A program made the position numbers and the translations under genes. Of a stretch of DNA of 64,000 nt, positions 53,681-64,000 are shown piece by piece. A model generated the notes under the pieces. That model saw only the letters and a list, made by a program, of their open reading frames with translations, was not told where the DNA came from and did no database searches. Position 1 is the first letter of the stretch. Each line of letters opens with the position of its first letter. The stretch is from Paralichthys olivaceus (Eukaryota; Chordata; Actinopteri; Pleuronectiformes; Paralichthyidae), in contig NC_091116.1 of NCBI RefSeq assembly GCF_024713975.1, positions 3,000,463 to 3,064,462 on the forward strand, in the 5' to 3' direction.

Positions 53681-54421
53681 GAGCTGCGCATGCGCCAAGC
53701 CTGTGATCAGGTCTCCCGTGTGAATCCACAGTATAGTACCAACAGCACCACCTACTGATGTGGAGTAAGACTTTACTATTAAAACTGTTGGAATAGCTCA
53801 GTTGCTTTCAAAAAATTAGGGCGGTGTCTGTTTACAATTAAAACTCAATGCATAGCTTTTCTATCCTATTACATCTGCAATAGTAGTCAGTCCCCTGTCC
53901 TTCCAGTAAATAAAGGCCTGATCATATTGAGACGGAATCAAATTATGGTTAAAACAAATAGGAGAATGTAACAAACTTCAGGAGCTTGAAGTAACATTTT
54001 AATCTTTTTTTTTTATTTTAACTGAATTTTGGAGAAGAAAATTGTCCTCAGCTAGATGCATTGGATAATCTATTATAGAAAACAGGAGCTGTTTCTTGCA
54101 GCAATCAATTCCATTGACAGCCTCTTGTGTCTGCACAGCAGCGACAGTGTCAGCTGCCATCTCTTCCAGAGCCTCCTGTGTCTGGACAGCAGCGACAGTG
54201 TCAGCTGCCATCTCTTCCAGAGCCTCCTGTGTCTGGACAGGGAGAAGGAATTCTGTCTCCTGGAGCCCCGTAAATCACCTTTCCTTTGCTACATAAACAC
54301 AATCAGACGCATTAGAAGACAGATACAAACGGAGGCTCAGAGGTGTGTGTGTGTGTGTGTGTGTGTGCATTAATGTGTGTGATTCTACCAAAGTAAACGT
54401 CTCTATATTCAGTCAGGTTCA

Positions 54422-54892
54422 CTACTCTGAGTACTCATGAATTACCCCCTCCTCCATTAATAAGTATCTTTCGTGATACAGGTATTGATAAAGTTCCTCT
54501 GAATCGCTCTCTAACCTATAGTTAGTACCTTGCCCTGCGTGGCTGAACACGAGGCCTGACTGCAGGAAACTTTGCTGCTGGTGGTATATGGCAGCAGCCA
54601 GTTCACCATGGGGTTCAGTAAAATGCTGCACCAAGCTGAGAGGTGATGCTATAGGGGGGGTGTCCTCATCAGAACCAGTCCAGTCAAACATTTCATGCCA
54701 TTCCTGAGCAGGGACATCTTGAGATGGTGGATGGATGTTTGTGTCCTCTGACAGTTTGTTGACCACTGCCCGGACTATGTCCAACAACTCTTTGTCATCC
54801 TGCTCCTCCTCAGTAAGGTCAAATTCTGCCCTCAGGTTCAGAATATGCTGAGGTGTGTAGCCGTCTATTCCACTGTTGTTCTCCTGTGACAT
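54422..54892 (-). CDS. MSQENN-family ORF, longest copy (156 codons)
   Basis: ATG 54892 opens 'MSQENNSGIDGYTPQHILNL'. An acidic helical part follows ('AEFDLTEEEQDDKELLDIVR') with 'QEWHEMFDWTGSDEDTPPI', then a glutamine-rich part and a C-terminus 'SDSEELYQYLYHERYLLMEE'. The frame is open upstream to 54952 but the family start and a possible acceptor (TTTCTTATCA before the ATG) favour 54892. Relatives are at 25693-25971 and 55376-55636. The protein is acidic, soluble and without recognised domain. Conservation of the C-terminal block in all three copies, even where frames are shifted, suggests it was once coding. Confidence 0.5.
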   Translation of the reverse strand: MSQENNSGIDGYTPQHILNLRAEFDLTEEEQDDKELLDIVRAVVNKLSEDTNIHPPSQDVPAQEWHEMFDWTGSDEDTPPIASPLSLVQHFTEPHGELAAAIYHQQQSFLQSGLVFSHAGQGTNYRLESDSEELYQYLYHERYLLMEEGVIHEYSE

Positions 54893-55375
54893 TGATAAGA
54901 AACTGGGTTTGAGCCACTGTAACAAGCTTACATGATGATAAATACAAATCAATGATCCAATATTATCATGTATTATGAAATAAAACTATACAAGAATCTA
55001 ATACTTTTATTTAGAAGCTGTTTTGTTGTGATATTTTTTCACTGTGGTTTTGCTTCTGTATTAACCATCAGCCAATGAGCTAAATGGAGATATGGACACT
55101 TACTATGCTTTACATCCCCTGTCAACATGATTTCTTTGTAAGTATGTTCTTTCAGATACAAATAAAAAAATCTATTCTATAGTTATCTTACAGGATCACA
55201 TAACTGCCTCGTCCATAAGCAACTCATATACTTTACTGGGCCATTATAATAAGTCTCTATACTCAGTCAGGTTCACTACTCTGAGTAATCATGAATTACC
55301 CCCTCCTCCATTAATAAGTATCTTTCTTGATACAGGTATTGATAAAGTTCCTCTGAATCTCTCTCTAACCTATAG

Positions 55376-55636
55376 TTAGTACCTTACCTGTGTCTGGTTG
55401 TGAGGCCCTGTCTGGCTGAACTCTGGGCCTGACTGCAGGACATTTTGCTGCTGGTTATTCAGTTCAGCATGGGGTTCAGTAGGATACTGTTCCTGGGATG
55501 GATTGTTGGTCATGCGGTCAAGAAGGTCCTGAAATGCAGCCTTCTCCAGCACCAGTCTTTTCTCCGCCCAACATGCTGACCACTGGCTCATCATCCTTGC
55601 ATTTGTGCCTCTTTCAATGTTGTTCTCCTGTGACAT
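55376..55636 (-). CDS. MSQENN-family ORF, copy 3 (86 codons)
   Basis: ATG 55636 opens 'MSQENNIERGTNARMMSQWS' and the ORF is colinear with 25693-25971 ('ACWAEKRLVLEKAAFQDLLD', 'TNNPSQEQYPTEPHAELNN'). It ends after 'NQTQ' at CAG|GTAAGG, a plausible donor. The usual tail ('DSEELYQYLYQERYLLMEE') follows out of frame at 55290-55370. Confidence 0.45.
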   Translation of the reverse strand: MSQENNIERGTNARMMSQWSACWAEKRLVLEKAAFQDLLDRMTNNPSQEQYPTEPHAELNNQQQNVLQSGPEFSQTGPHNQTQVRY

Positions 55637-56231
55637 TGCTGAGAAACTGGGTTTGAGACACTTTTAAAGGGTAAAGCTTCAGAGATAAAAACACCAAGTG
55701 TAAACTATATCTACTACTTCACTACAATCCAGAGGGAAATCCCCTACATTTCAATGCTCTACATTTACACGACAAGATAAATAATAAGAATATATCTATT
55801 TTTACCTCAGCATGCAACTAACTTACATGCTGATAAATACATAAAACATGCTGATAGATGCATATTATTGATCAAATATTATTGATCAAATATGATCATT
55901 TATTGAGATATTTATATATTATATATATATATATATATATAATATTTATTTGTTTTATTAACAATCAGTCCACAGAAGCCTTTGTTTACAGATAACTGCA
56001 TCTTAGTTTTAAAAAAAGGTCGATGTGAGTATTACCTGTTGGGTTCACTGGTGAATCAGTTGGCTAATGACTAATAATATCAATAATTGACGTTAAAGAA
56101 AGTCAGTATTTTAGACTGAAAATGTAGATTTTCTCTCCAGGCGTCTCTCTCTGTGGTCCACAGGTGAAATGATCAAAGTCACAAATTGCTCTGATCATAT
56201 ATCCTTACACTAAAGTTTAAAACTCCTTTAA

Positions 56232-56260
56232 TCCTTTGTTGTTGTCATTGCAACAAAGGA
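56232..56260. repeat. Conserved 10-bp hairpin (P2 copy)
   Basis: Same arms (TCCTTTGTTG / CAACAAAGGA) and 9-base spacer as 26547-26575. Confidence 0.7.
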
Positions 56261-56862
56261 GAGTTAAAACTCCTTTTTTAAATAATTCTTGAAGCCCCTC
56301 AATAGAATATGTTATATTCTGCAATTAAATTTGTTGAACATAAACCACTGAGTATGTTTAAGCTTCCTTGCAGCATTCAATATATTAAACATATTCTCCT
56401 TTAAATCCTCTCTCTGAGCTTTGAATTTGACTTCAGGAGACTCTAAAATCTAATATTTGTTTTTTTTCTGGTTAAGTCCTTTAAGATAATTTTAAATACT
56501 ATGTATTATATATTATTATAGTGTAAATGTTGGATTGCTCCACATAATTTTTATAATCTGCACAGAGTTTGGTTGGATAATTGTTTTGTTATCTTATCCA
56601 TATGGTTGTAGAGACTAATTGCAATAACTGCAATCACATAGGTAGCACATAGACACCCTCTTTGTTGGAGAGATTATCAACCCAAACAAATGATGATGGG
56701 AACATTTTGTGTTCGCTCAAGCACTGCTGCTGCATCACGTATAAAACACATAAAAACTTCAATTTGTGTCTTTCTTCACTTTTTTAAACTGTAACGTTTA
56801 TTAGGTTTTTTTCCATTTTCACAAGAGACGTATACAAAAACAACAAAAATAAATAAATAAAG

Positions 56863-57204
56863 TGTGGGAATACTCGGCCCACTCCGGGGAATGACGGGAG
56901 GAGAGATCGGCTTGCGTAAAGTCTTTTATTTAGGTTGCCTTCCTTGGCAACCCACACACATATATATGTCTCTCGCTATCTCTCTTTATCTGGGTGGGTC
57001 TTTAATCCCGCTCACACGCACGCACACGTCCGCTGCTCTCCAGGTCTCAGGACGCCAGCCTACTACAAGAGACAGAACCAGGTTACAAGCATGCTTTTAT
57101 TGATTGCCCTGATTACCTGATTCTGCCCAGCTGTTGGATCACCAGCTGAGCCACTCCTCCCTGTTGTCCAGCAGTTGGCGCCCTAACCATACCCCACCGC
57201 CACA
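56863..57204 (-). mobile_element. Solo Gypsy-type LTR (342 bp)
   Basis: Top strand TGTGGGAATACTCGGCCCAC to CCCCACCGCCACA, flanked by a perfect 5-bp duplication TAAAG (56858-56862 and 57205-57209). On the minus strand it has AATAAA signals (CAATCAATAAAAGCATGC and CTAAATAAAAGAC). No internal sequence remains, so it arose by LTR-LTR recombination. It differs in sequence from the LTRs at 44937-50299. Confidence 0.85.
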
Positions 57205-60200
57205 TAAAGCAATAGACATAAACAAACAGTGTCAACAGTCATGGCTGCAGGTATCCATATTCTACAAAATCAGATTTACACAGTTTACATGTCTTTTGTT
57301 ATATCATACAGCACCCACTTTTTCCACTTTGTATTAGAAACATCTTCCTTCAGTTGAAGTTGGTAAGTCATTTTCTCCATACAGTATATTTCTCCTACAA
57401 TCCCTAACCATTGTTCTATGGTAAGAGATTCAGTCTTGTAACAGTTCCTTGTTATTGTCTTAGTTGCATTCAACAATATCTTGACTATATATCTATCACT
57501 CCCAGTTACACTTTCAGTTTCATTTCCAAGGTACATAGTTTTGTTTTCATTTGGTATTTCATATCCCAGTATGTCTTTAATTATGGCAACGACATCATCC
57601 CTAAAGGAGCGCAGCTTGGGGCACATCCAGAAAATATGTGCATGGTTAGCTTCTTTGCTCCCACATGCCCACCAGCATGGTTGTTCTGTAGCATTTTGTC
57701 TACTTTTTATTTTAGGTGTGATGAAGAAAGGGGTCAGATTTTTCCACCCAAATTCCCTCCACATTCATGAGTTTGTGGTAGTGTGTGGTGTTTCACACAT
57801 ATCAAGCCACTCCTCAGGGGTGATGCCAATGCCCAGCTCCCTCTCCCATCTAGCCCTAATGTAATCAGTTGAAGCACCCGTAAAGTCTCTGAGGTTTTGA
57901 TATAACACAGATACCACCTTGATTTTTGACCCATTATATTAGTACATCTATCACTCCGTTTAATATTTTTGCGCTCCCTATTTCCCTTATTAGATAGCTG
58001 TAGGTATCTAAAAAGAATCCAAATTTTTTAATCCATACATTTCTCTAAGGTCCTGAAAAGACATTATGTTTCCATTCTTTAGTATTGTACACATGGCAGT
58101 GATTCCCTTCCTCTCCCAGTTCCTGTATGTCAGGTCACTCAAGTTTGGCTTGGATCTTTCATCATATGCAATCCAGCTCAACAATCTCACTTTCTTTTCC
58201 AATCTATGCCTTTTATTGAAATCAGCCCAGATAGTCAGTGTGTGGGAGGTTATTGGATCTATTGAACCTTTTAGTAGTTTTTATCAATGTAATGTTGCCC
58301 AAAAGGGATTGCACTGGTTTGTTAGCCACCCTCATCTCAATCTCTTTCCATTTGGAGTTATAATGCTTGTCACACCACTTGACCAAGTTGTGCTGCCTCA
58401 TAATAATCCTTTAAATTTGGGAGTGCCATACCCCCCCGATTCTTAGCCAGTTGTAGCGTGCTATATTTTATTCTTGGATTTTTTACCACTCCAAATGAAC
58501 CTCGATATCATTTTGTCCCAGGTTTGAAATCTTTCTAATGGTATCTTGACAGGAATGGATTGGAAGAAATACAACAGCCTCAGGAAAATGTTCATTTTAA
58601 TAATGTCAATCTTTGAACTGAAGTCCACTGGTCCGACCATATCCTCTTAATTTGTAGATGAATCTGATTCCATGAAAACATGGCTGGATTTATCTTCTGA
58701 AGATGGCTTATCTGTTTTGTTAGGGTTACCCCAAGATATTTTATGCTTTCTGAGTTCCATTTCCATTTATAAGCATTTGTAATTTCTTGGGAAGGGGTAT
58801 AATTAAAAGCCAGAATCTGTGTTTTATTCACATTTGTTTTATATCCTGAGTGGTCTCCGTATATACTTATAAGTTTCATCAAATGTGTTAGGTTTGTATC
58901 AGGTCTTTCTAAATATATTATTACATCGTCTGCAAACAGACTTATTATTATGTTGTGTTTTTCGTCCTGTAATAAATCCAGTTTGGTCCTCGACAATTAA
59001 TTCTGTCATGAAATTCTGATATCTCCTTGCTATAATGGATGTGTATATCTTGTAATCTACATTGAGCATAGAAATGGGTCTGTGAATATTCTGCGTCTTT
59101 ACCGTTTTTGGGGATTACAGATATGATTGCTTCATTCCATGAGGGTGGCAATCTACCTTCCTTAAGGGTACAGTTACAGGATGAAACAAGGAGAGGGGTT
59201 AGTTCTTCTCTAAAAGTTCGGTACCACTCTAATGGAAATCCGTCACTTCCTGGTGATTTATTTGTCTTAAGCCTGGATATTGCCTTAGTTATTTCTTCAG
59301 GAGTTAGAGGTGCTGTAAGAGCATTGTTTTGCTTTTCTCCAATAGATGGCAGATCAAGAGAACTAAGGAACTGTCTCTTTGCATCTTCGTCCAATGAGTG
59401 TGGCTGAGAGTATAGTTTTTCGTAGTATTCTCTGAATGTGTTCTCTATTTCTACTTCATCATGTCTTAGATGGTCTGTGGAAGAGTCTCTGGTCTTATAT
59501 ATCGTGTTTATCACTTGTTGTTTCCTAATTCTCCTTGCCAGAAGCCTTGTGGCTTTAGGGCCTGCTTCATAATAATCTTGTTTCAGAAATCTAAGTTTTT
59601 TGTCTATTTCGCTCCGTAGTATATTATCTATTTCCCCTTTAATATCTTTTATTCCTTGTTGGAGTTGGGCTGTGCAAGTGGTTTGGTGTTGTACCTCAAG
59701 ATCCTGATTTCTTCTGTGTCATTTTCCACAATACTTTTCTTTATTTCATTATTAATTTGTTCTATTGTTGTCTTGCTGTTTAGTATGCTTACATTCAGTC
59801 TCCAAGTAGTATTTTTCTGCCTTTTATTCAAAAGTACATTTAAGTGGACTGCACTGTGGTCTGAGATGTCAGCCACACCAATTCTACAGTCTTGTACTTT
59901 GTGTTAATCCCAATTGTTCATAAAAATATAGTCAATTCTAGAGTGTGTGTTATATAAAGTAGAGTAATGTGTATAGTCTTTTTCCTTCGGATGCAGTTCA
60001 CGCCATACATCAACCAGTCCATGTTCCTTCAACGACATGTTTACAAATTTAGATATATGTGTCTTATTTTTTTTTATAAATGTTGTGTCTACCCTATGAT
60101 CCATTATCATGTTAAAATCACGAGCACATATCACTATACCTTCAGATTCTAATGCCATGACTGAGAATAATGATTTAAAGAATTGTTTAGTACTCTCTGG

Positions 60201-60500
60201 AGGAGCATATACATCAATTAACGTAACCATCTCTTCCTGTAGTTTCCCTTTCACTATAATATATCATCCTTCTGGATCCTTGATTTCTTTTAGACATTCA
60301 AATTTAGTTGAGTTTTGTATAAGTATTGCCACATCTCTTTTGTTGCTTTGTTTACAAGTACTGTAATTTTCATGCTCTTCCTGGGAAAGGTGTGTTTCCT
60401 GCATGAAGATAACTTGAGCCTTAAGTTTTCTCATTTTCAAAATTATCTTAGTCCTTTTAATTGGATTATTTAACCCATTAACATTTAACTACACTAACGA
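57205..60500 (-). mobile_element. L1-type LINE no. 3, decayed ORF2
   Basis: Minus-strand frames in pieces. They run from the endonuclease start ('KAQVIFMQETHLSQEEHE'-coding near 60390) and 'VIDVYAPPESTKQFF'-like sequence, 'SRIDYIFMNNWD' and 'ISDHSAVHLNVLL', through RT ('TKAISRLKTNKSPGSDGFPL', 'LFADDVIIYLERPDTNL') to the C-terminal zinc-binding block 'PCWWACGSKEANHAHIFWMC'. At least six frameshifts or stops and a deletion around the second RT motif make it dead. No ORF1 is attached; the 5' end is near 60500. The 3' UTR may extend past the solo LTR to about 56790. Confidence 0.88.
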
Positions 60501-61122
60501 TATGCTGTTCATTTATAGCTTTGGAAAATGGCGTTATACTCTTCCTTCGGACCCTTATTGCAGTCATGAGAACAAACAACATCCCAAAGAACATTGAGCA
60601 ACTCAGCAATAAAAAAAAAAAAATCAAGAAGAATACAACAGTAGGCACTTGCCCCCCACGTTTCCCCCGTGGGTTGAGGGGGTATTCCCATGAAATATGG
60701 GTGCCCCTCCTTAGTGAGGTCCATTCTTGTTATCCAGATTCTCTTGAACATCTGTCTCATTATAGCTCACACATACAGCGTCCGATCAGTCCTACAGTGA
60801 AGACTATTAAGTCCAATCACCCAGGTCCACCTATATACAAACTCTTAGACTATTTGTCTTCAGTGTCTTACATGTGTTATCTTTCACATACTTATTCATT
60901 TAGATGCACTCACATACTTTATTTGTCCATTCCTCTGTATTTCTGTAGTTTATGTTTTGCTTGTGTTGCGGTGTCCTCTTTGTTTCCTACCTGTTGCCAT
61001 GGCCACGGGCCGCTGTCCCAGTGTTTCGTAATTCTGGCCATGAGTGTCTGGAAAAGGATTCCTCTCTCTTTTAAAACTTTTTTAATTCCTGCGTACTACT
61101 TTCTTTTCTGAATTATTTCTCT
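60501..61122. other. No gene assigned
   Basis: Possibly the ORF1/ORF2 junction region of an L1 (minus) near 60501-60760, with an A run at 60609-60623. 60760-61120 is T-rich DNA without a recognised feature. Confidence 0.4.
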
Positions 61123-61180
61123 GGCATAGTCACATTATTGGAAATAGTATTAGTTAGTTGATAAGTCGCAACATGTCCCA
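61123..61180 (+). repeat. Short repeat shared with 27868-27925
   Basis: Same ordered motifs as 27868-27925 (ATTATTGGAAATA, TATTAGTTAG, TGTCCCAATTGG); the flanks differ. Confidence 0.55.
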
Positions 61181-61669
61181 ATTGGAGATCAGCCGTGCTG
61201 CACTGCTGCTGCGCCTGTGGAACAAAGAAGAAATGAACACAGTATCACTAATTCCAGCTCTGTCCAACAATCCATATATAATAGCTCCAAAGACTCCTGG
61301 AAGAGACATTGTCCTACCCTGAAGAGCAGTCGTCCACATGAGGAAAACACAAATGGTGGCCACCTCACAGCCCCAGTGGTGTGACTACTCTCTTGGAGAT
61401 TCTCCCATCACAGTGTCCTCTCCATGCAGTCTCTCTGAATCTTCATCTGACGTGGCTGGCGGGAGGGGTGCGTGGACCAGTTCACATGTGAGAACAAAGC
61501 CTTTGCAGGGACTGGAGAATATGCTCTGCCTTTTGGGTGAGGATAAATCCATATTTAGGCGAAAAAAATGGATGCGACTAAAGAGGAGATGGAGAGCCCG
61601 TCATCGGCAGCGATCACTTAAATAAAGTTGACATTATGGCTTCATTGAATGAAAATTAATTTAACCTAC

Positions 61670-61885
61670 CTCGATGTGCTTCTTCAGGTTGGACGGGGAG
61701 TTTTTGAATGCCAATATTTCAGTCACTCTCGGAAGGCAGAATAGGCACTTAATCCGGTAGGAAGAATCTTTCACTCCAACGTACGAAAATATTTCTTGCA
61801 AATACGGCCACGGTGTGTGTAACGTTATCTTCATCACCACCACGGAGTTCACCAAGTTTGCCACTTTAGTCGAGATGCTCGTCAT
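61670..61885 (-). CDS. BED-finger first exon (ZBED/hAT-like)
   Basis: ATG 61885 opens 'MTSISTKVANLVNSVVVMKI', followed by a BED-type zinc finger: 'TPWPYLQEIFSYVGVKDSSY' then 'CLFCLP' (CxxC) and 'NSPSNLKKHIE' with the histidine. The exon ends at 61670 before GTAGGT, a good donor, in the position where fish ZBED/hAT genes of this kind have an intron. No downstream exon with the transposase body is seen on the minus strand down to 60500. It is either the first exon of a hAT element cut off here, or an isolated duplicate. The finger would bind DNA. Confidence 0.55.
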
Positions 61886-62101
61886 CTGCTACCGGAGCGG
61901 TAACGTTAGCAGCAGAGCCGGCAGCAAGTGCTTCCATGATGGCATCAATAATGTAACATGCCCGGACAAGCGGGACTTGTTCTTCTTCATGCTTGGCGGT
62001 TGACATGACAACAAATGTTTATGGCATTACGTCACCAACTCAAATTTCTTCTGATTTTAATTTGTAGGAATGAGTAATGAAGATGGTTAGGAGAAAAGTA
62101 T
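61886..62101. other. Region 5' of the BED-finger exon
   Basis: GC-richer than its surroundings and could be the 5' UTR or promoter of the minus-strand exon. An alternative ATG at 62004 reads into a stop after 48 codons in another frame. Confidence 0.35.
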
Positions 62102-62548
62102 CTGTCAGGTTTAGAGGTGAGGGGAGGGAACGAACGTGGTAGGTAAAAGGGAAAGGAAGGACCAAAACGCAGAAACTAAATATTGTTTAACATAAAGTGT
62201 CTTTTATTTAAAAAGGTAAAAGTAACAAAAGAAATCTTCACTTAACAAAAGTCACACTCAAAAACAGGAGTGGAACAAGGAAGGACAAGAAACAACTTAC
62301 AAGGAAACGTGGCGAGAGGTGACGGGACACATGAACACGACTAAGGTATCCAATGACAAACAGGACATGACAAGAATTGACGACGTACTAACAATCACAT
62401 GGGGGGAACACAAAGACTTAAATACACACTTGAACTAATGAGTAACTGGGGACAGGTGGCACAAGACAAACAGGTGAACATGATGAGGGCAGGAAGTCAA
62501 AGGGAGCAGGGACTACAAAATAAAACAGGAAACAGAGGAACACTGAAC
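62102..62548 (-). mobile_element. Solo LTR-like element
   Basis: Starts TGTCAGGTTTAGAGGTGAGG and shares its first ~140 bp with 41014-41160. Read on the minus strand it has TATTTAAG, then AATAAA (in TTTAAATAAAAGACAC) about 210 bp later and ends ...CCTGACA. The left end is clear; the right end near 62548 is an estimate. No coding sequence is attached. Confidence 0.6.
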
Positions 62549-62559
62549 AAACTTAAAAC

Positions 62560-63060
62560 ATGAGTACAAAATGTAACAAAAACACTGTTGAGACATGAAC
62601 TGAAAACTCTCTTCATAAACGAGAACAAAATACAATAACAAGACAGGGATGAACACAGGAGGAGCACAGGGTGAAACATACAGGAACACAGAAGGGAACA
62701 TGAGAGAACACAGGATGAACATAGCGAGGGACAAGGAGAGGAACACAGGAGAGGGACACAGAGAACAACACAGGATGGAGCACAGAGGAGAGCAGAAGGG
62801 AACATGAGCGAGGGACACAGAGGGGACATAGAACAAACATGAATTCCAAACGTAACAATAATGCAATTTAAACTAGAATTGAAAACACTCTTTCTAAAAG
62901 AGGACAAAATACGATAGCCCCTGACAGAAAACAATACCAGTGACAGAAAACACCATACCGTGACAGAATACAATATCAGTGACAGAAAACACCAAAACGT
63001 GACAGAATACACTACCAGTGACAAAAACTCTGTAACCATGACAAAATAATACCATAACCG
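62560..63060. repeat. Tandem repeats: ~262-bp duplication and ~20-bp units
   Basis: 62563-62650 is repeated imperfectly at 62825-62925 ('GAGAACAAAATACAATA' vs 'GAGGACAAAATACGATA'), and GGAACACAGG-like short units fill the space between. From 62921 to 63059 about seven units of TGACAGAAAACACCA type (19-20 bp, pairing into a 39-bp period) follow. The long minus-strand frame here (62497-63168) is low-complexity and not a gene. Confidence 0.7.
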
Positions 63061-63254
63061 TGGTAGTATCAGAGTAAAAGTACACATTTTATTTAGGAAA
63101 TGTAGTGGAGTAAAAGTGAAAGTTGTCTGAAATAAAAAATAACAAAGTAAAGTGAAATTTCTACTCAAGTAGAAATGTAAAGAAGTATTTGTACTTGGTT
63201 ACATTACAACACTGGGTAAGGTCAGCTCAGGTGCTGTTGGATGGGCGCTGCTGA

Positions 63255-63902
63255 CTACTTCCAACGCTGTGGCTTTCTCAACCCCAGAGCGTGGCGGATT
63301 CTCTTCCAGAGTGAAGTCTTCTTTGGTTTCTCAGGGAGAACACTGGAGAGAGACTTCTTCTCAGTGACATCATCCTTACTCTCTCCATTGAGCTCCCTAC
63401 TGGAAACATCAGCTTCATGACAGTGGCAGACCACATTGTAAGAAGCTTTGAGCTTCATCAGCTCTTCTTGGAGAACCTTCTTCTCCTGGAGCTCAGTGTT
63501 GAACTTCTCCTGGTTGGTAGTCTGATTTTGATAGACCTCATGATAAGAAGCTCTGAGCTTCATCAGCTCTTCCTGGAGCGTTATTCTCATCAGAAGCTCA
63601 TCGTTCTGTTTGAGCTTCTCTTTCAGAGCCTTAAACTCAGACTGCATTGTTCCACATGCCTGAAAAATAGAAACATGGAATTCATTATTAAAAGTCCACT
63701 CAACACAACCTGAACATACATTTCTAAAAATAATAATTCTTACCAGAATGTTCATTTCGGTAAAGGGGGATTTGTAGTTATGAGAGCAGTGACTTCTTAA
63801 TGAATTTTTACTGAACAAATCACTGGTAATCTCAGTAGGCAGGATTGTTGTCTTCACTAACGAGGACTGTGGTCTTCTCAGTTGACAGTCTGTTATTTTC
63901 AT
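63255..63902 (-). CDS. Coiled-coil gene copy B, two exons
   Basis: TATA at 63933-63940; exon 1 ends at 63744 (donor GTAAGA), intron 63660-63743 (84 bp, ends TTTTTCAG), exon 2 63255-63659. From ATG 63902 the spliced protein has 187 residues; from the later ATG 63755 ('MNIL') it has 138. The second start is favoured because it alone is shared with copy A (42447). The protein has heptad-rich helices with a repeated unit 'LQEELMKLRASYHEVYQNQT' / 'LQEELMKLKASYNVVCHC' and a very basic end 'WKRIRHALGLRKPQRWK'. The basic tail suggests RNA/DNA or membrane binding. Family not recognised. The frame is intact. Confidence 0.6.
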   Translation of the reverse strand: MKITDCQLRRPQSSLVKTTILPTEITSDLFSKNSLRSHCSHNYKSPFTEMNILVRIIIFRNVCSGCVEWTFNNEFHVSIFQACGTMQSEFKALKEKLKQNDELLMRITLQEELMKLRASYHEVYQNQTTNQEKFNTELQEKKVLQEELMKLKASYNVVCHCHEADVSSRELNGESKDDVTEKKSLSSVLPEKPKKTSLWKRIRHALGLRKPQRWK

Positions 63903-64000
63903 AAGCTAATAACTTGAAGCAAGGGAACTTGTTATTTATACGTTTCGTAGTTCAGAGGACCAAAGAAATATCCTTTAATGTCTAGAGTTTTTGGTTCTTT
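63903..64000 (-). promoter_or_regulatory. Promoter region of coiled-coil gene copy B
   Basis: Reverse complement of 42193-42300 almost base for base ('AAAGAACCAAAAACTCTAGA', 'ATATTTCTTTGGTCCTCTGAA'). It includes the TATA box at 63933-63940. The similarity runs to the window edge and may continue. Confidence 0.65.

Larger units (their letters stand above)
53945..56785 (-). repeat. Paralogous segment P2 (related to 23445-27130)
   Basis: Same-orientation relative of P1. It starts at 'TTAAAACAAATAGGAGAATG', which in P1 follows the small ERV LTR, and ends at about 56785 after 'CACGTATAAAACACATAAAA'. P2 lacks the signal-peptide exons of P1 and has two MSQENN ORFs. The minisatellite has two 51-bp units here (54124-54240). 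Confidence 0.75.

Noticed and set aside
62497..63168. Long minus-strand frame of 223 codons
   Set aside because: It lies on tandem short repeats, is biased to Cys/Leu/Ser/Val and crosses repeat units; no domain or start context supports it.

Overview
The window looks like a gene-poor, repeat-dense stretch of a ray-finned fish (probably teleost) genome. This rests on its mobile elements: L2-type LINEs ending in a TTGAA-repeat tail after a 'GGCGCTATATAAATAAAATTG' 3' end, fish-type L1 LINEs, a Tf1/sushi-like chromodomain Gypsy element, a PIF-Harbinger MITE, hAT/BED fragments and tRNA-derived repeats. Introns, splice sites, TATA boxes and AATAAA signals are eukaryotic. I see no bacterial features and no CRISPR array.

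Layout. 1-1.7 kb: a dispersed repeat and a fragment of an antisense 18S rRNA gene. 1.7-9.8 kb: an L1 on the minus strand, split by a nearly complete L2 (family A) on the plus strand at about 2405-7186. 10-19.4 kb: L2-family pieces (A, B and C), tRNA-like repeats and one exon-like single-copy stretch. 19.9-22.3 kb: a truncated endogenous retrovirus on the minus strand (5' LTR, primer binding site and broken gag only). 23.4-27.1 kb: a segment holding small minus-strand gene-like exons (a 51-bp minisatellite ORF, duplicated signal-peptide exons, an ORF starting MSQENN); it has a relative at 53.9-56.8 kb in the same orientation. 27.3-30.7 kb: a SINE, an L2-B copy and AT-rich DNA.

30.7-35.3 kb holds the most gene-like object in the window: six minus-strand exons with canonical splice sites and one continuous reading frame of about 1,203 codons across five introns. 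The protein has cysteine clusters, a poly-Q tract and a candidate transposase-like (RNase H-fold) core. I consider it a KDZ/DUF6729-like transposon-derived gene, either an active transposon gene or a domesticated one, and the main candidate for something poorly described.

35.5-41.4 kb: a tRNA-Asp(GTC) gene, another L2-B copy carrying a PIF-Harbinger MITE, tRNA-like repeats, a BED-finger fragment, an interstitial telomeric repeat lying between two LINE fragments, and a proline-rich repeat ORF beside an LTR fragment. Several blocks of this part match blocks of 1-17 kb in reverse order and orientation, which suggests an old inverted duplication.

42.2-52.2 kb: the start of a small coiled-coil gene, cut at an L1 on the minus strand; inside that L1 sits a young chromovirus (44937-50299) with 474-bp LTRs, a 5-bp target duplication and a 12-nt self-priming signature. 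52-57 kb: LTR-like pieces and the second MSQENN segment. 57.2-60.5 kb: a decayed third L1. 61-64 kb: a BED-finger first exon, an LTR, tandem repeats, and an intact minus-strand copy of the coiled-coil gene. Most coding capacity belongs to selfish elements, many nested, so the order of insertion can be read from the sequence.
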